Source of the DNA: Tubulanus polymorphus
Lineage: Eukaryota; Nemertea; Palaeonemertea; Tubulaniformes; Tubulanidae
Assembly (NCBI RefSeq): GCF_964204645.1
Contig: NC_134025.1
Location: 21,544,001 to 21,608,000 of the forward strand
Direction of reading: 5' to 3'
Length of the DNA stretch: 64,000 nt
Position numbers and translations under genes: made by a program. The notes beneath the pieces were generated by a model. That model was given only the letters and a program-made list of their open reading frames with translations, did no database searches and had not been told where the DNA came from. Within the stretch, counting starts at the first letter, position 1. Every line of letters begins with the position of its first letter. Positions 60,906-64,000 of this stretch are shown here, one piece after another.

Positions 60906-63662
60906 CTACGTAAACGGCATCACTGGAACTGCCGCGAATGCGAACGGTATTTTACTGTAATCAGCTACTATGGTTGGTGCGCTGGGTTGTTCTGGAAATA
61001 GCGTGCTCTTAAGAACTCTTATACTCGACTTGCGAAAGCGGTGAAAACTACGACGAAATTGATTTGCCGAAAACGAAATGTTCTGAAACAAGGAAAGACA
61101 TGCAGCAGGTTACCGTAATCGCTGGGAATAATATTTCATAATTTCAGCATGTTTCTCATACACATCAACAAGTGGTGTGGTGAAGTGCGAGGTTTAGTGA
61201 AAGCAATAGTTGATATGGTTGTTGACAGTGGTGATTTGAGGTAAAAAAAAAGATTTGCTCGAAATGTTCTGCACAGTACATTAAGCGTGGATAGAACCTG
61301 AGGGGCCGGTTCCATAGTCATGGCTTAGACTTAAGACCGGTCTAAGGTTAGCTTAGTTCTATAGTGGATCTAACAACTTAAGACCAATCTTAAGATTTAT
61401 AAAGACGACATTGGCTTGGCTATGGAACTGGCCCCTGAAGATGGGAGATAAGAAGATAGCGCCATTTCCGATTCGGACCAACATCCATGAGGTGGCTTTG
61501 GTATCAACCAATTCATTCATAGTTAATCTTCAATCATTTGTATATACATGGGTTAACACTAATACATGTATATTAGCGTTATTCAATTTAACAGCCACAG
61601 CCCACGAAAACGCATTCAAAATGTTATGTTCTTGTTTCCCACGAACTTCTTCGGTTCCTGCGTAACTCGTCCCCAGTGCGTTTCTTCGGATAAATCGCGT
61701 TACGTACTTTGAGGACAACCTAAGAATGCGCTAAGCTTGCATATATAATGATAGTCAAGAATATACATGTATATATGCCCAAGAATCATGTTTGTACCTT
61801 CTGCGCGTTGCCTCTGCCGGTTGTTGTTATTAATCTCATTGGATGTTTAAAGCTCTTGATAGTTTTCGAAATCGCATGGACGCACTCTGCAAGCAGTGAA
61901 GTAATCACACGTCACATAAACATAAAAGATTCAAAAACCCATTTGATTGATAGAATGATTAATTAAATGCGTCTAATGTTTAGGTAAAAGCCTTTGAAGG
62001 CACCAATGAGAGAAAATTTCAATTTGGCGTGTACAGCATGACCTAAGATTCCGTACATTAATTACAAAATGATATTTTGACGTCAAGCTTTACAAGCGAA
62101 AAAGTGTTAAGATTTCCAAATTTTCTAAAATTTCCGAATAAACATTCCCAGAATCTTTGGTTCAGCTTCACAGAACTAGGATTAGTTACAACTGGCCACA
62201 TCGGTTCGACCTAAGCCAACCTTAGCAGTGCAGGTGGTCCAGTCTCAACACCTGCCTTACGAACTGTAAAACAAATATTTGTTATTAGTAAAAATCTTAT
62301 TAGTAAGAATATTGAATATTAAGTATTACATCAAGTGATCGCTAATAAGATATCTAGGTTAGCAATATGTTAATTATAGGCTTCACACAGTTATCGCTTC
62401 AGTTTGACTCCAAAGATAAAACCAGTTCATTTAGATGTCACTTTTGAGTAAAATCCTCACCGAGAACTGGCACCGGCTCCAGGTATCGATTTGTGCGAGC
62501 GTCATGATTAGAATATTTAATCAGTGCGTTATGATTTTCTACGACTAAACTACTTTATTTCGCGGAACTTCAGCAACTTTCATTTTAATGGTTTTCTGCG
62601 ATTGCAGAAATCGATTGAATTCGCTAAAAAAAATCGTCATAAAAAATGATTGCAGAAATTTGAAAAAAAAATAAATGAAAATATTTTTAATCTGATGATT
62701 AGTACTTCGGCGAAATTAAATTCCATTAGCTGATATGGGTTACTATTGGATACCCAAGCGTCATCTCAAGCATCAATGAAACTATGCTCCGTTCACTACG
62801 CATTACCTATTTCAATTTCATTTATTTCATCATTATCTTCTGATTTTGTCCATGCCAAATATTCCTTCTAGCAAACAAGGTGTGTGAATATTTGCCAAAG
62901 CACTCTAGTGTAGTGGTAATGCTTTAGACACACGAGGAAGGGGTTGAACCAGAGGCAACTTTTGAGGGACTTGTCACACCCTAAAAGGGCACTGGGTGTC
63001 GAAAAGGCAATATTAGGTGTACTCCCACACTGAAATGCACTAATAACCTTCGTTTACAAAATGAAAGAAAGCAGAGGAAAAAATTTGATGGACTTGTACG
63101 AGCCTCAAAAGTCGCCATGGATACGCCCCTAAGACGCGCTTACCCTTTTAAGGTTGCTTTGTCTTAAACTCTTATCAGTCTGTTCATCCTTCGGAAGATT
63201 GAGACTTGACGACGAACCTGTGAACGTGCCCCTTAAACTAGTTTTGAAGTCTATGAAGCCTGGAGTTGCGATCGTCTGCGACAACTTTCGTGGCGTGCCC
63301 AGTCCAAACGCGTCGGAAGGCCCTGCCTGAACGCGAAGGTCCAAATCGTGTTTGCCATATCCGTTATCGATTGTGTAAGCTTGCCCTCTAATACTTTCCC
63401 CTTCGCTGTCTGAATCGGCAAAACTATCAACGTCCCAAGGTCGTAGGTGTTCGTCTTTGTCCAAACGATTGTAGTTGTATTTATCGATGCTGCGCTTAAT
63501 TTCGCTCTTCGCCTCGTTGGCCTTCTTTTTGCCCTTCACGTTCAGTCCCTTCAGTCTATCGAGTACCCTCCGCCATCGACGAGACATCATTTTGTCAGAC
63601 GTCAGTCGGTTCACGAAACGTTCCCAAATATTACCAGCATGTGAATCGGTCAAATGTAGATC
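60906..63662 (-). CDS. Unrecognised protein, last two exons (3' part of a gene)
   Basis: Two exons are proposed. 63662-63144 follows a GTGCGTAG acceptor and ends at a GTAAGC donor; 61082-60906 follows TTGTTTCAG and ends in TAG. Both junction sides are in phase 0, giving 231 codons in total. The first part (NIWERFVNRLTSDKMMSRRW, then VLDRLKGLNVKGKKK) is basic and helical. It is followed by an acidic stretch (DVDSFADSDSEGES) and Ser/Thr-rich sequence. The last exon is Arg/Phe-rich (QFRRSFHRFRKSS) and ends VMPFT. It has no membrane helix. It looks like the cytosolic C-terminal tail of a larger protein whose 5' exons lie beyond 64000. I do not recognise the family. An alternative start is Met-Met at about 63593. 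Confidence 0.55.
61302..61435. mobile_element. 134-bp MITE with GGGGCCGGTTCCATAG termini
   Basis: GGGGCCGGTTCCATAG at 61302-61317 is inverted, with one change, as CTATGGAACTGGCCCC at 61420-61435. TGA flanks both ends (61299-61301, 61436-61438), a possible 3-bp target duplication. The core repeats CTTAAGACC-like words. Confidence 0.8.
62904..63005 (+). repeat. tRNA-derived SINE-like sequence
   Basis: TAGTGTAGTGGTAATGC is a good A box, and GGGGTTGAACCAG about 30 bases later resembles a B box. The 3' part runs into non-tRNA sequence containing CACCCTAAAAGGGCACTGGG. Confidence 0.45.
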
Positions 63663-64000
63663 CTACGCACGACCATATGCTGGCAAATTAATCAACTGTT
63701 GATAATTCCAAGATTATTTATTCAACCAAAATATCGCAATTAAATCATTTCAGTGTCATCCTACGCAAGAAAACATGTCGTCCCTTTTACGTAGTAACGT
63801 ACGTATGTATTATATATAGTACTGTCACTTGTGCTCATTATACGCTACACAGATATATACATTACACCTGTGGCCGCTGAACGATATAACCTACATAAAA
63901 ACTCAACTAATAAATGGCGTGCTTAATTGTACGGAAACGCCGTAGGGACATGATTGGAATTATTGTTTTCAAAACGGTTTATCTGCGACTTTTTCTTGCG
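63663..64000. other. Window end
   Basis: AT-rich sequence upstream of the last exon described. No further exon is recognised. Confidence 0.4.

Larger units (their letters stand above)
61083..63143. other. Intron of the unrecognised 3' gene
   Basis: It contains a MITE (61302-61435) and a tRNA-like SINE (from 62904). A 43-base open segment with splice-like ends (62263-62221) would break the phase between the two exons, so it is not called. Confidence 0.5.

Noticed and set aside
62221-62263. 43-base exon-like segment on the minus strand (CAG acceptor, GTTGGC donor)
   Set aside because: Its length would break the phase-0 to phase-0 junction between 63144 and 61082.
1-64000. CRISPR array, operon or prokaryotic features
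   Set aside because: Introns, poly(A) signals and animal transposons make this eukaryotic; the tandem arrays seen have no unique spacers.

Overview
The window is animal nuclear DNA. Every multi-exon gene has GT-AG introns, AATAAA poly(A) signals are present, and the introns and flanks carry foldback/MITE elements, tRNA-like SINEs and a CR1/L2-type LINE. The families and the repeat style (CAGGGGCGGATCC-type and pogo-like MITEs) suggest a marine invertebrate, probably a lophotrochozoan. That placement is inference and the species was not identified. The gene models below were assembled by hand from splice sites, reading phase and remembered family signatures.

Layout. (1) 1-4190: repeat-rich flank with an intronless 211-codon gene for an unrecognised, probably type I membrane protein (1784-2419, +). 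(2) 4191-12938: a large palindrome of two 3,763-bp arms around a 1,222-bp spacer. Each arm holds the last two coding exons of an otopetrin (OTOP) proton channel. The right copy runs on into the unique DNA at 13197-16078 and gives a complete six-exon, 564-aa minus-strand gene. The left copy has only exons 5-6. (3) 18083-56907, minus strand: a complete K+-dependent Na+/Ca2+ exchanger (SLC24/NCKX, closest to the NCKX3/4 type), about 19 coding exons over 39 kb, 627 aa in the model. Its third intron contains an antisense, decayed CR1/L2-like LINE (28366-33180). Its 15-kb second intron and 6-kb first intron are full of MITE-like elements, including a perfect 100-bp hairpin at 54869-55124. (4) 57659-59932, minus: a complete seven-exon M20 peptidase of the PM20D2 type, 402 aa. 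(5) 60906-63662, minus: the last two exons of an unrecognised gene whose 5' part may lie beyond the window.

The three recognised genes work separately: proton entry (OTOP), Na+/K+-coupled Ca2+ extrusion (NCKX) and dipeptide clean-up (PM20D2). All lie on the minus strand, and I see no functional coupling beyond order. The most unusual structure is the otopetrin palindrome. It is either a very recent inverted partial duplication, which could make hairpin RNA against the gene, or an assembly artefact; a read-level check would settle which.
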